The position numbers were made by a program, and so were the translations under genes. Under the pieces are notes generated by a model. It was given only the letters and a program-made list of their open reading frames with translations, was not told where the DNA came from and made no database searches. Source: Pseudonocardia sp. TRM90224 (lineage in GTDB: Bacteria; Actinomycetota; Actinomycetes; Mycobacteriales; Pseudonocardiaceae). From it: a DNA stretch of 64,000 nucleotides. Positions within the stretch are counted from its first letter, which is position 1, and the number at the start of each line of letters is the position of its first letter. Shown here one piece after another: positions 24,844 to 33,073 of the stretch. The DNA lies in the NCBI RefSeq assembly GCF_021245725.1, contig NZ_JAJGSX010000019.1, forward strand, positions 1 through 64,000. The letters are read 5' to 3'.

Positions 24844-25193
24844 TGGCCCAGTACGCGGTGCTCATCTTCGAGCGCGAGACGGCCGACGGTGCGCCCGACC
24901 TGCCGCCGGAGGTTCTGCAGGCGCACATGGACCTGCCCGCGCGGGTCGCCGAGCGCGGCGGCCGCATCGTCGCAGGCATGGCGCTCGAACCGAACGCGAC
25001 GGCGACATCGCTGCGCGGCGACGTGATCACCGACGGCCCGTTCATCGAGACGAAGGAGGCGCTCGCCGGGGTGTTCGTGCTGGAGGCGCGCGACCTCGAC
25101 CACGCGCTGGCGCTCGCCAAGCTGACGCCGATCGTCAGCGGCGGCGTCGAGGTGCGGCCGCTCGTGGGCTTCCACGTCACGCCGGACGAATGA
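24843..25193 (+). CDS. YCII/DGPF-domain protein, ECF42 module 2
   Basis: 116 residues. MAQYAVLIFERE opening strand, a conserved His in LQAHMDLPARV, and the signature VITDGPFIETKEALAGVFVLEA. It is shorter than the module 1 protein by about 24 residues, mainly in the N-terminal half. Its stop overlaps the sigma-factor ATG by 4 bases (ATGA). As for module 1, DGPF proteins mark ECF42 loci and their biochemical role is not established. Confidence 0.9.
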   Translation: MAQYAVLIFERETADGAPDLPPEVLQAHMDLPARVAERGGRIVAGMALEPNATATSLRGDVITDGPFIETKEALAGVFVLEARDLDHALALAKLTPIVSGGVEVRPLVGFHVTPDE

Positions 25194-26443
25194 CCGGGCC
25201 CGTCGAGGTCCCGGGCGTCGAGAGCGCGGTCGCGGAGGCGCACCGAAGCGAGTGGGCGTTCGTGCTCGCCGCGACCGCGCGGATCACCCGCGACCTCGAC
25301 GAGGCCGAGGAGGTCGTCCAGGACGCCTACCTCCAGGCGTTGCGCACGTGGGCCCGCGACGGGGTGCCGGAGCGTCCCGGCGCGTGGCTGACCACGGTCG
25401 CGCGCCGCGGGGCGCTGAACGTGCTGCGCAGCAGGCGGACGCTGGAGCGCAAGCTGCCCCTGCTGCTGGAGCCGGAGGAGGCGCTCGAACCGGAGCCCGC
25501 GGCGGAGATCCAGGACGACCGGCTCCGGTTGATCTTCACATGCTGCCACCCGGCGTTGGCGGAGGAGGCGCAGGTCGCGCTCACGCTGCGGCTCGTCTGC
25601 GGGGTGGCGACGCCCGACATCGCGCAAGCATTTCTCGTCACCGAGACGACGATGGCCGCGCGGATCACGAGGGCCAAGAAGAAGATCGCGACGGCGCGCA
25701 TCCCGTACGTGGTGCCGGACGCCGCCGACCTCCCCGCGCGGGTGGACGCGGCGCTGACCGTGATCCATCTGCTCTACGCGGCCGGGCACACCGCGCACAG
25801 CGGCGCCGAGCTGGTGCGCGACGAGCTGACCGGCCGCGCGCTCGACCTGGCCCGCATGCTGCACCAGCTGCTGCCCGGGGTGCTCGACACCGGCGGCCTG
25901 CTGGCGCTGCTGCTCGTCCACCACGCGCGGCGGGCCACCCGCACCGATCCGGAGGGCCGGCTGCTGCGGCTGCAGGACCAGGACCGTTCGCGGTGGGACG
26001 GCGACCTGATCGCCGAGGCCGACCGGCTCGTCGTCGCCGCGCTGCGCGCCGGCCCGCCCGGCCGGTTCACGCTGCAGGCGGCGATCGCGGCGCTGCACGC
26101 GCAGGCGCCGAGCTACGCCGAGACCGACTGGCCGCAGATCCTCGTGTTGTACGACGAGCTGCTGAAGGTCTGGGCGTCGCCCGTGGTGGCGCTGAACCGG
26201 GCCGTCGCCGTCGCCGAGGTCGACGGGCCGGCCGCCGCGCTCGTCGCCGTCGAGGCGCTCGAAGCCGACGGCCGGCTCAGCGGCTACCGGTACCTGCACG
26301 CCACGAAGGCCGAGCTGCTGCACCGCCTCGGGCGCGACACCGAAGCCGTCCGCGCCTACCGCGCGGCCCTCGACCTCTCCGGCAACGCGGCCGAGCAGGA
26401 GTTCCTGCAGGAACGCATCCACGCAACCCACCCGAGCACGTAA
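25190..26443 (+). CDS. ECF42-family sigma factor with C-terminal extension, module 2
   Basis: 417 residues. Region 2: FVLAATARITRDLDEAEEVVQDAYLQALRTW. Region 4: ALTLRLVCGVATPDIAQAFLVTETTMAARITRAKKKI. The long extension contains LARMLHQLLPGVLDTGGLLALLL, DQDRSRWDGDLIAEA and SPVVALNRAVAVAEVDGPAAAL, aligning by eye throughout with the module 1 protein. The two are clearly paralogues rather than a recent duplication, since identity is moderate. The TAA at 26441-26443 is followed within 11 bases by a 21-bp tandem repeat array. Confidence 0.92.
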   Translation: MTGPVEVPGVESAVAEAHRSEWAFVLAATARITRDLDEAEEVVQDAYLQALRTWARDGVPERPGAWLTTVARRGALNVLRSRRTLERKLPLLLEPEEALEPEPAAEIQDDRLRLIFTCCHPALAEEAQVALTLRLVCGVATPDIAQAFLVTETTMAARITRAKKKIATARIPYVVPDAADLPARVDAALTVIHLLYAAGHTAHSGAELVRDELTGRALDLARMLHQLLPGVLDTGGLLALLLVHHARRATRTDPEGRLLRLQDQDRSRWDGDLIAEADRLVVAALRAGPPGRFTLQAAIAALHAQAPSYAETDWPQILVLYDELLKVWASPVVALNRAVAVAEVDGPAAALVAVEALEADGRLSGYRYLHATKAELLHRLGRDTEAVRAYRAALDLSGNAAEQEFLQERIHATHPST

Positions 26444-26453
26444 GGCGCCAGCG

Positions 26454-26558
26454 GCGAGTCCCACGTTCCAGCGCGCGAGTCCCACGTCTCAACGGGCGAG
26501 TCCCACGTCTCGGTGCGCGAGTCCCGCGTTCTCCCGGGCGAGTGGCGTGTTCCGTCAC
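26454..26558. repeat. tandem array A: five 21-bp units
   Basis: Exactly five 21-bp units (26454, 26475, 26496, 26517, 26538), each starting GCGAGTCCCACGT or a variant with eight more variable bases. It fills the space between the ECF42 sigma stop and the end of the convergent pentapeptide-repeat gene, whose stop codon (26555-26557) lies in unit 5. The same unit in the opposite orientation forms array B at 27415. Confidence 0.92.
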
Positions 26559-27382
26559 GCCCAGTGCGGCGGGCGGAGCAGTGCGGCGGGCAGCGTGGTG
26601 CGGGAGTCCCCGCGTGCCGCGTTGACCTGGAACTGCGTGAGGAAGACGGCACCGTCGAGCCGCGCGCCACGCAGATCGGCGCCGCGCAGGTCGGCACCGA
26701 TGACGTCGGCCATGCGGAGGTCGGCCTCACGCAGGTCGGCGCCGATGAGGTAGGCGCCGCGCAGGTTCGCCCCGCGCAGGTCGGCGCGGCGCATCCGCTT
26801 GCCGATCAGGTCGGCGCCCCTGCGGTCGACGCCCTCGCGCGGGGCGCCGGCCCGCACCAGCTCGCTGGTGCGCAGGAGCAGGGTGTTGATCTCGGAACGG
26901 TGCTCGTCCACGTCGACGTCGACGAGCTCGCCCGCCGCGAGATCGAGCAGCCTGCGGTTCTCGGCGGCGGCTGCCTGCAGTTCGGGACGCAGCGCCGCGG
27001 CCGCCGGGAGCTCGATCGCCTCGACGAGGTACCAGCGGATCTCCGCGAGCTGGCGGGCCACCGCGAACACCGCGAACATCTGCGGCGCCGTAGCCGGCTC
27101 GTCGCGCCAGCTGCGCCCGCCGAACGTCCGCTGCGCGACGTGCTGGCCCGCGCCGAAGCAGTCGAACACCGTGCACCCGGCGAAGCCGCTCTCGCGCAGC
27201 CGGCTGTGGATGCCGCAGCGGAAGTCGTCCTGCAGTTTGTGGCAGGGCTGACCGGCGGGCTTGTCGATCGCGAAGTCCGACGACGCCGCGAACGCCGGCG
27301 CCACGCAGCAGAGCCCGAAGCAGCGCTCGCAGTCGGCGCGCAACTCGCGCCGCGCGTCGGTGATCGGGAGGTCCACACGCAC
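26555..27382 (-). CDS. pentapeptide-repeat protein with Cys-rich N-terminal domain
   Basis: 275 residues from the GTG at 27382 (GGAG nearby upstream); GTG 27376 is an alternative. The first 100 residues hold a cysteine/histidine pattern (ADCERCFGLCCVAPAF, CHKLQDDFRCGIHSRL, FAGCTVFDCFGAGQHVAQ), which suggests a metal or Fe-S site of the YkgJ kind. The last 80 are pentapeptide repeats (ADLRGANLRGAYLIGADLRE and more), forming a right-handed quadrilateral beta-helix. Pentapeptide proteins include gyrase protectors, but most are of unknown role. The reading frame stays open upstream through repeat array B, but an extended start would overlap the Lrp gene. Confidence 0.85.
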   Translation of the reverse strand: MRVDLPITDARRELRADCERCFGLCCVAPAFAASSDFAIDKPAGQPCHKLQDDFRCGIHSRLRESGFAGCTVFDCFGAGQHVAQRTFGGRSWRDEPATAPQMFAVFAVARQLAEIRWYLVEAIELPAAAALRPELQAAAAENRRLLDLAAGELVDVDVDEHRSEINTLLLRTSELVRAGAPREGVDRRGADLIGKRMRRADLRGANLRGAYLIGADLREADLRMADVIGADLRGADLRGARLDGAVFLTQFQVNAARGDSRTTLPAALLRPPHWA

Positions 27383-27414
27383 GGCACCAGTCTCCGTTAC
27401 GGCTCCCAGGAAGT

Positions 27415-27575
27415 GGGACTCGCCCGCGGAAACGGAGAACTCGCCCACCGAAACGCGGGACTCGCCCGCTGGAACGGGGGACTCGCCCGCCGAAACGGGG
27501 GACTCGCCCGCTGAGACGTGGGACTCGCGTGCTGCGGCGCGCGACTCACCGCTCTGGAGTGCGCGACTCACCTGT
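27415..27575. repeat. tandem array B: seven to eight 21-bp units, inverted relative to array A
   Basis: Units begin at 27415, 27436, 27457, 27478, 27499, 27520 and 27541, each opening GGGACTCGCCCG or a variant. A decayed eighth unit contains the Lrp stop codon (27568-27570). The reverse complement matches array A (GCGAGTCCC core). It occupies the space between the pentapeptide gene start and the end of the Lrp gene. Confidence 0.92.
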
Positions 27576-28008
27576 TCTCGTGGTCCTCGAAGATCAGGGA
27601 CGTGCGGCTGGCGATGACCTCGGGGATCGCGGGGAGCTGGTCGAGCACCACCCTCCGCAGGGCGGCGTTGTCGGCCGCGCGGACCAGCAGCATCACGTCG
27701 AAGTCGCCACCGACGAGCGCCATGTGCCGCACCTCCTCGATCCCCTTGAGCCGCTCGCGCAGCCGCCGCCACGAGCTCTGCTGGATCGAGAGCGACACGT
27801 AGGCCGAGGTGGCGAGGCCCGCCTTCACCGGATCGACGATCACCGTGTAGCCGACGATCACGCCGGCGGCGGCCAGCCGGTCGAGCCGCGCATACGCGTT
27901 GGCCCGCGAGACGCGCACCCGCTCCGCCAGCGTCCGCACCGACATCCGCCCGTCCACCTGGAGCTCGGCGAGCATCCGCCGGTCGATGTCGTCCAGCACG
28001 TCGGCCAT
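27568..28008 (-). CDS. Lrp/AsnC-family regulator, probable regulator of the bkd operon
   Basis: 146 residues. N-terminal winged helix: DDIDRRMLAELQVDGRMSVR, LAERVRVSRANAYARLDRL. C-terminal RAM domain: YVSLSIQQSSWRRLRERLKG, VGGDFDVMLLVRAAD. It is divergent from the 2-oxoacid dehydrogenase genes at 28167. Lrp-type regulators (BkdR) in this position typically activate bkd operons in response to branched-chain amino or keto acids. Its stop codon lies in a decayed unit of repeat array B. Confidence 0.88.
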   Translation of the reverse strand: MADVLDDIDRRMLAELQVDGRMSVRTLAERVRVSRANAYARLDRLAAAGVIVGYTVIVDPVKAGLATSAYVSLSIQQSSWRRLRERLKGIEEVRHMALVGGDFDVMLLVRAADNAALRRVVLDQLPAIPEVIASRTSLIFEDHENR

Positions 28009-28031
28009 CTGTCTCGCTCCTCACACCCGCA

Positions 28032-28102
28032 TCCACTCGACGGTGGACATCCTGCACGCACCCAGCACAGCTTCACGACAACCATCTCATCTTCCATGTG
28101 GA
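28032..28102. promoter_or_regulatory. candidate Lrp-binding dyads between lrp and bkdA
   Basis: Two related dyads: TCCAC-N6-GTGGA at 28032-28047 and TCCATGTGGA at 28093-28102. They share TCCA/TGGA arms and sit in the 158-base divergent region. Lrp-family proteins bind such loosely conserved dyads in arrays. Weak but coherent evidence. Confidence 0.35.
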
Positions 28103-28166
28103 TGTTGGTCGAACTGCCGCATCCGGCGGACTATTTGCTCCTGATGTCTTCATCGAGGAGGTAGCC

Positions 28167-29240
28167 GTGAGCGACTCGCTGTCCCGGATGCTGGACGAGC
28201 ACGGCAACGTCGTCGAGGGCGTCGACCCGGCGACGCTCCCCCCGCTCGCCGACCTGCTCGACGGCTACCGCGCGCTGGTCGTCGCGAGGCGGTTCAACGA
28301 CCAGGCGAGCGCGCTGGTCCGGCAGGGTCGGCTCGCGGTCTACCCCTCCTCGCACGGCCAGGAGGCCTGCCAGGTCGCCGCGGCGACCGTGCTCGGCGAG
28401 CACGACTGGCTGTTCCCGACCTACCGCGACTGCGCCGCGGTCGTCACCCGCGGCGTCGACCCCGTCGAGGTGCTGACGCTGCTGGCGGGCGAGTGGCACT
28501 GCGGCTACGACCCGGTCGCGACGCGCGTCGCGCCGCAGTGCACGCCGCTCGCGACGCAGCTGCCGCACGCCGTCGGCGTGGCGCACGCGGCCCGCCTGAA
28601 GGGCGAGGACACCGTGGTCATGGCGCTCTGCGGCGACGGCGCGACGAGCGAGGGCGACTTCCACGAGGCGCTCAACTTCGCCGCGGTGTTCCGCGCGCCC
28701 GTTGTCTTCCTCGTGCAGAACAACAAGTACGCGATCTCGGTGCCGCTGGCCCGGCAGTCGGCCGCGCCGTCGCTCGCCGCGAAGGGGGTCGGCTACGGCG
28801 TCCCCGCCGAGCTGGTCGACGGCAACGACCTCGCCGCGCTCACCAGCGTGCTCGCGGCCGCCGTCGAACGTGCCCGCAGCGGCGGCGGCCCGACGCTCGT
28901 CGAGGCCGACACCTATCGCATCCAGGCGCACACGAACGCCGACGACGCCAGCCGCTACCGCAACGACGACGAGGTCGCGAAGTGGCTGCCCCGCGATCCG
29001 CTGCTGCGGCTCAAGGCCTACTTGACCGCGCAGGGTGTGCTCGACGCCGAGCGGGAGGCCGCGTTCGCGCAGGTCGCCGAGGAGATGGCGGCGCACGTCA
29101 GGGCCGGATCGGCCGGCGAGGGGACGGCCGATCCGAGCGAGCTGTTCCGGCACGTGTTCGCGGAGCCGACACCGCAGCTGCGGGAGCAGTCCGAGCTGCT
29201 CGCAGCCGAGCTGACGGCGGACCTGGAGGCGGCCCGATGA
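28167..29240 (+). CDS. bkdA: branched-chain 2-oxoacid dehydrogenase E1 alpha subunit
   Basis: 357 residues from the GTG at 28167 (GAGGAG 6 bases upstream). The thiamine-diphosphate motif GDGATSEGDFHEALNFAAVF...VQNN (GDG-N about 30-NN) is intact. RFNDQASALVRQGRLAVYPSSHGQEA and the C-terminal phosphorylation-loop-like YRIQAHTNADDASRYR are typical of heterotetrameric E1 alpha. Its product decarboxylates 2-oxoacids with the beta subunit encoded next (ATGA overlap). With a divergent Lrp regulator and no E3 gene, a branched-chain keto-acid substrate is most likely; pyruvate cannot be excluded. Confidence 0.92.
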   Translation: MSDSLSRMLDEHGNVVEGVDPATLPPLADLLDGYRALVVARRFNDQASALVRQGRLAVYPSSHGQEACQVAAATVLGEHDWLFPTYRDCAAVVTRGVDPVEVLTLLAGEWHCGYDPVATRVAPQCTPLATQLPHAVGVAHAARLKGEDTVVMALCGDGATSEGDFHEALNFAAVFRAPVVFLVQNNKYAISVPLARQSAAPSLAAKGVGYGVPAELVDGNDLAALTSVLAAAVERARSGGGPTLVEADTYRIQAHTNADDASRYRNDDEVAKWLPRDPLLRLKAYLTAQGVLDAEREAAFAQVAEEMAAHVRAGSAGEGTADPSELFRHVFAEPTPQLREQSELLAAELTADLEAAR

Positions 29241-30235
29241 GCACGACGACGCTCACCCCCAAGATCACTATGGCGCAGGCCATCAACACCGCCTTGCGCG
29301 ACGCCATGACCGCCGACGACCGCGTCGTCGTCTTCGGCGAGGACGTCGGCCCGCTCGGCGGCGTCTTCCGCGTGACCGACGGGCTCACCGCGTCGTTCGG
29401 CGAGGACCGCTGCTTCGACACGCCGTTGGCGGAGTCCGGGATCGTCGGCATGGCGATCGGGATGGCGATGAACGGCATGCGCCCGGTCATCGAAATGCAG
29501 TTCGACGCGTTCGCGTTCCCGGCGTTCGAGCAGATCGTCAGCCACGTGGCCAAGATGGCCAACCGCACGCGCGGCAAGGTCCGGCTGCCGATGGTGATCC
29601 GGGTGCCCTACGCGGGCGGGGTCGGCGGGGTCGAGCACCACTGCGACTCGTCGGAGGCCTATTACGCGCACACGCCCGGCCTGCTCGTCGTCACACCGGC
29701 GACGAACGCCGACGCGTACGGCCTGCTCCGCGCGGCCATCGACAGCCCCGACCCGGTGATCTTCCTCGAGCCGAAGAAGCAGTACTTCAGCAAGGAGGAG
29801 GTCGACGTCACCGCCCCCGTCCCGCCGATCGGACGCGCGGTAGTCCGGCGCGAGGGCCGCGACGCCACACTGATCACCTACGGCCCTTCGGTGCCGGTCG
29901 CGCTCGCCGCGGCGGAGCAGGCCGCGGCGGAAGGCCGCGACGTGGGTGTCGTCGACGTGCGCTCGATCGTCCCCTTCGACGACGAGACGGTCTGCGCGGC
30001 CGTACGCGCAACAGGCCGTGCGGTGGTGGTCGCGGAGGCGCCGGGGTTCGCCTCGGTCGCTTCGGAGATCGCCGCGCGGGTCACCGAGCGCTGCTTCCAC
30101 CACCTGGAGGCGCCGGTGCGCAGGGTCACCGGGTTCGACATCCCGTTCCCCGCTCCGAAGCTGGAGCGCCACCAGCTGCCTGGTGTCGACCGGATCCTCG
30201 ACGCCGTCGACGACCTGCAGTGGGAGGAATCGTGA
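29237..30235 (+). CDS. bkdB: branched-chain 2-oxoacid dehydrogenase E1 beta subunit
   Basis: 332 residues. KITMAQAINTALRDAMTADD, VFGEDVGPLGGVFRVTDGL, DTPLAESGIVGMAIGMAMNG and IRVPYAGGVGGVEHHCDSSEAYYAHTPG are the conserved pyrimidine-domain and E2-contact blocks of the beta subunit, and the transketolase C-terminal domain follows. It forms the alpha2-beta2 E1 with the upstream product. Overlaps of 4 bases at both ends show tight translational coupling across the operon. Confidence 0.93.
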   Translation: MSTTTLTPKITMAQAINTALRDAMTADDRVVVFGEDVGPLGGVFRVTDGLTASFGEDRCFDTPLAESGIVGMAIGMAMNGMRPVIEMQFDAFAFPAFEQIVSHVAKMANRTRGKVRLPMVIRVPYAGGVGGVEHHCDSSEAYYAHTPGLLVVTPATNADAYGLLRAAIDSPDPVIFLEPKKQYFSKEEVDVTAPVPPIGRAVVRREGRDATLITYGPSVPVALAAAEQAAAEGRDVGVVDVRSIVPFDDETVCAAVRATGRAVVVAEAPGFASVASEIAARVTERCFHHLEAPVRRVTGFDIPFPAPKLERHQLPGVDRILDAVDDLQWEES

Positions 30236-31488
30236 GCCCGCAGGTCTTCACGCTGCCCGACCTCGGCGAAGGCCTCTCCGAGGCAGAGCTGGTCCGCTGG
30301 CTGGTGAAGGTCGGCGACACCGTGGCCATCGACGAGGTGGTCGCGGAGGTCGAGACGGCCAAGGCGAGCGTCGAGGTGCCGACACCGTTCGCCGGTGTGG
30401 TCGTCGAGCTGCACGGCACCGAGGGCTCGACGATCGACGTCGGCGCGCCGCTGATCTCGGTCGCAGCTGACACCGACACCGCTGCCGCGACCTACGTCGA
30501 GGAGGAGCGGGCCGGTTCCGGCAACGTCCTCATCGGCTACGGGACGTCGGCGCCCCCCGCCGGCCGACGGGGCCGCCGCGCCCGCCGCGCGGACGCACCG
30601 GCCCGGCCCGCGGGCGCGGAACGTCCCCGGGTGCGCTCGCCGCTGGTCCGCCAGCTGGCCCGCAAGCACGGCATCGACCTCGCGACGCTGCCCGGAACGG
30701 GCCCGGACGGCCTCATCACCAGGGCGGACGTCGAGCGCGCTGCGACGCCGGAGACACCCCCGGCCAACACGTCCACCGATGCCCGCACCGGCCTGCCGAT
30801 CAAGGAACGGGTGGCGGTGCGCGGCGTCCGCAAGGCGGTCACGCAGACGCTCGCCCGCAGCCGTTCGGAGATCCCGGAGGCGACGACCTGGGTCGACGTC
30901 GACGCGACCGCACTGCTGGAGATGCGCGCCGCGATGGCGGTCGGCGACGAGCGGCCGCCGGGCATGCTGGCGATCCTCGCGCGGTTCGTCGTCGCCGGGC
31001 TGGCCCGCTTCCCCGAGCTGAACTCCCGCGTCGACACCGAGCGCGAGGAGATCCAGCACCTCGACGGGGTCAACCTCGGCATCGCGGCACAGACCGACCG
31101 CGGCCTGCTCGTGCCCTCGATCCGCGGCGCCCACGAGCTCAGCATCCGTGGGCTCGACGCCGAGATCCGCAGGCTGACGGCCGCGGCCAGGGACGGCAGC
31201 GCCACCGCCACCGACCTGTCCGGCGGCTCGTTCACGCTCAACAACTACGGCGTGCTCGGCGTCGACGGCAGCGCGGCGATCATCAACCACCCGGAGGTCG
31301 CGATACTCGGGATCGGCCGGATCATCGAGCGCCCATGGGTCGTCGAGGGCACGATCGTGCCGCGGCACATCACGCAGCTGTCGCTCGTCTTCGACCACCG
31401 CGTGTGCGACGGCGGCACCGCGGGCGGCTTCCTGCGTTACGTCGCCGACGCGGTGGAGGCCCCGGTCCGGGCACTCGCGGACGTCTGA
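30232..31488 (+). CDS. bkdC: 2-oxoacid dehydrogenase E2, dihydrolipoyl acyltransferase
   Basis: 418 residues. Single N-terminal lipoyl domain with the lipoylated Lys44 in VETAKASVEV, an Ala/Pro/Arg linker, a peripheral-subunit-binding domain (RSPLVRQLARKHGIDLATLPGTGPDGLITRADVE), then the catalytic domain with FDHRVCDGGTAGGF, in which His (about 388) and Asp are the acyltransferase residues. It forms the core of the complex. GTGA overlap with E1 beta. Its last 52 bases overlap the convergent MerR-type gene, an unusual sharing of coding sequence. Confidence 0.93.
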   Translation: MSPQVFTLPDLGEGLSEAELVRWLVKVGDTVAIDEVVAEVETAKASVEVPTPFAGVVVELHGTEGSTIDVGAPLISVAADTDTAAATYVEEERAGSGNVLIGYGTSAPPAGRRGRRARRADAPARPAGAERPRVRSPLVRQLARKHGIDLATLPGTGPDGLITRADVERAATPETPPANTSTDARTGLPIKERVAVRGVRKAVTQTLARSRSEIPEATTWVDVDATALLEMRAAMAVGDERPPGMLAILARFVVAGLARFPELNSRVDTEREEIQHLDGVNLGIAAQTDRGLLVPSIRGAHELSIRGLDAEIRRLTAAARDGSATATDLSGGSFTLNNYGVLGVDGSAAIINHPEVAILGIGRIIERPWVVEGTIVPRHITQLSLVFDHRVCDGGTAGGFLRYVADAVEAPVRALADV

Positions 31489-31850
31489 TCGGCGTCCTGC
31501 AGGCGGCGCAGCTCGGCCCGGAGCCGGCCGCGGACGTGCAGGAGCGCCGCCACGCGGTCCTCGACCGCGTCGAGCCGGCGCGCGTAGAGCTCGACGGCTT
31601 CGGCGCACGCCGGCTCGCCGGCCAGGTCGTGTGCGAGGCACCCGCTGACGCTGCGGATGTCGTCCGAGGTCAGGCCGGCAGCCAGCAGCATCCTGATGTT
31701 CGCGACCTGCGTCTCGGCCTCCGGCGCGTAGTCGCGGTAGCCGTTGGCCGCCCGCGCGGAGTGCAGGAGGCCCTGCTCCTCGTAGTACCGCAGCGCCCGG
31801 GTCGTCGTGCCGGTCCGACGGGCGAGCTCGCCGATGCGCATGTCCGTCAT
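31437..31850 (-). CDS. MerR-family transcriptional regulator
   Basis: 137 residues. MRIGELARRTGTTTRALRYYEEQGLL is the classic MerR helix-turn-helix plus wing, followed by the NGYRDYAPEAETQVANIRML helix and a coiled-coil dimerisation region. The ATG at 31850 overlaps the MFS stop (ATGA), so regulator and pump are co-transcribed, pump first. The C-terminal 17 codons lie inside the antiparallel 3' end of bkdC. The effector is probably a substrate of the pump; there is no CxC metal site, so a hydrophobic drug or organic ligand is more likely than a metal. Confidence 0.88.
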   Translation of the reverse strand: MTDMRIGELARRTGTTTRALRYYEEQGLLHSARAANGYRDYAPEAETQVANIRMLLAAGLTSDDIRSVSGCLAHDLAGEPACAEAVELYARRLDAVEDRVAALLHVRGRLRAELRRLQDADQTSASARTGASTASAT

Positions 31851-33058
31851 CGTCGCCCACCCACCCGGAACGACACCAGGAAGATCGCCAGCGACACCAG
31901 CCCGAGCACCGCGCTCGCGGTGAGCACGCCGGCCGCGCCGAACCACGCGAGTGCCGCGCCACCGGCCGCACCGGCGACGGAGATGCCCAGGTACATCGCA
32001 CTCGTGTTCAGCGCGATCGCCTCGGTCGCCGACTCGCCCGCGACCGCCATCAGCCGGGCCTGGCTCGGCGGGTTGAACGCCCAGCCGCAGACGCCCCACC
32101 CACCGATCAGCGCGCCGATCACGACGATCGGGACGGCGCCGCTCCACGCCCAGCCCGCGACGGCCAGCGCAGCCACGACCGCGGTCTGACCGCCCAGTGC
32201 GCCAACGAGCAGGCGTTCCGCACCGAACCGGTCGGTGCCGCGGCCACCGAGCAGCGCGCCGGCGAACCCGGCCACACCAGCGATGCCGATGAGCACCGCC
32301 AGCTCCGCGGGGCCCGCGCCCGACAGAGCGGCCGCGATCGGCGCGATGTAGACGAACGGCATCAACCCACCGGCCGCACCGACCGTCATCGCCACCAGCC
32401 CGATCAGCACCGTGGGCTGCCGCAACGGCGCCAGCCGCGCCCGGACGGTCTGGCGCGGTGCCCGTTCGAGCGCGGGCATCGACACCGCGAGCCCGACGGT
32501 CACCAGCACGGCGATCGCCGCCACGAAGACCATCGTCGAGCGCCAGCCGACCGTGCCTCCGAGCCACGTGCCGGCCGGAACGCCGGCGACCAGCGAGAGC
32601 GTCAGCCCGACGGTGAGCACCCCGATGCTGCGGCCGGTGCGGCCCGGCGGGGCGAGCGTTGCCGCGGTGGCGAAGGCGGCGGGCGTCATCATCGCCGCCG
32701 TGGCGGCCGCAAGCACGCGGATCGCCATGAGCAGCGGGTAGGTCGGCGCGAGCGCCGCGGCGACGTTCAACACCGTGAACACCGCCATCCCGCCGATCAG
32801 CACCGCGCGGCGCGGCAGCCCGGCCGTCACCACCGCCATCACCGGAGCGCTCAGCGCGTACGTCAGCGAGAACGCCGTGACGAGCTGCCCTGCGGCCGGC
32901 TCGGTGACGGCAAGATCCGTCGCGAGGGCCGGCAGCACACCCGCGATCACGAAATCGTCGGTGCCGATGGCGAAGGTCAGCAGGGCGAGGCAGCCGAGCC
33001 AAAGCGGGACGGATCCGCTGGTGGGGGCCGGTATCGCGGCATCGGGTCGGGTCGACAT
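31847..33058 (-). CDS. MFS transporter, DHA1-type drug/metabolite exporter
   Basis: 403 residues and 12 helices. LLTFAIGTDDFVIAGVLPALATDL is the helix 1 motif of the AraJ/Cmx/YdhP group (usual ..GT.EFV..GLLP..). LVTAFSLTYALSAPVMAVVT and motif C-like LTLSLVAGVPAGTWLGGTVGWR mark the exporter family. It is first gene of a two-gene unit with the MerR gene, expressed from the dyad-containing region at 33059-33168. Likely efflux of drugs or small metabolites, under MerR control. Confidence 0.87.
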   Translation of the reverse strand: MSTRPDAAIPAPTSGSVPLWLGCLALLTFAIGTDDFVIAGVLPALATDLAVTEPAAGQLVTAFSLTYALSAPVMAVVTAGLPRRAVLIGGMAVFTVLNVAAALAPTYPLLMAIRVLAAATAAMMTPAAFATAATLAPPGRTGRSIGVLTVGLTLSLVAGVPAGTWLGGTVGWRSTMVFVAAIAVLVTVGLAVSMPALERAPRQTVRARLAPLRQPTVLIGLVAMTVGAAGGLMPFVYIAPIAAALSGAGPAELAVLIGIAGVAGFAGALLGGRGTDRFGAERLLVGALGGQTAVVAALAVAGWAWSGAVPIVVIGALIGGWGVCGWAFNPPSQARLMAVAGESATEAIALNTSAMYLGISVAGAAGGAALAWFGAAGVLTASAVLGLVSLAIFLVSFRVGGRR

Positions 33059-33073
33059 GCCGCGACGCTAGAA

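Noticed and set aside
26454..27575. CRISPR array from the regular repeats
   Set aside because: The 21-bp units are contiguous with no unique spacers, and no cas gene is present. They are tandem repeats.
27383..28057. Extended pentapeptide protein including heptad repeats from array B
   Set aside because: The frame is open and would give GES-type heptads, but it would overlap the whole Lrp gene antisense; the GTG at 27382 has its own ribosome-binding site.
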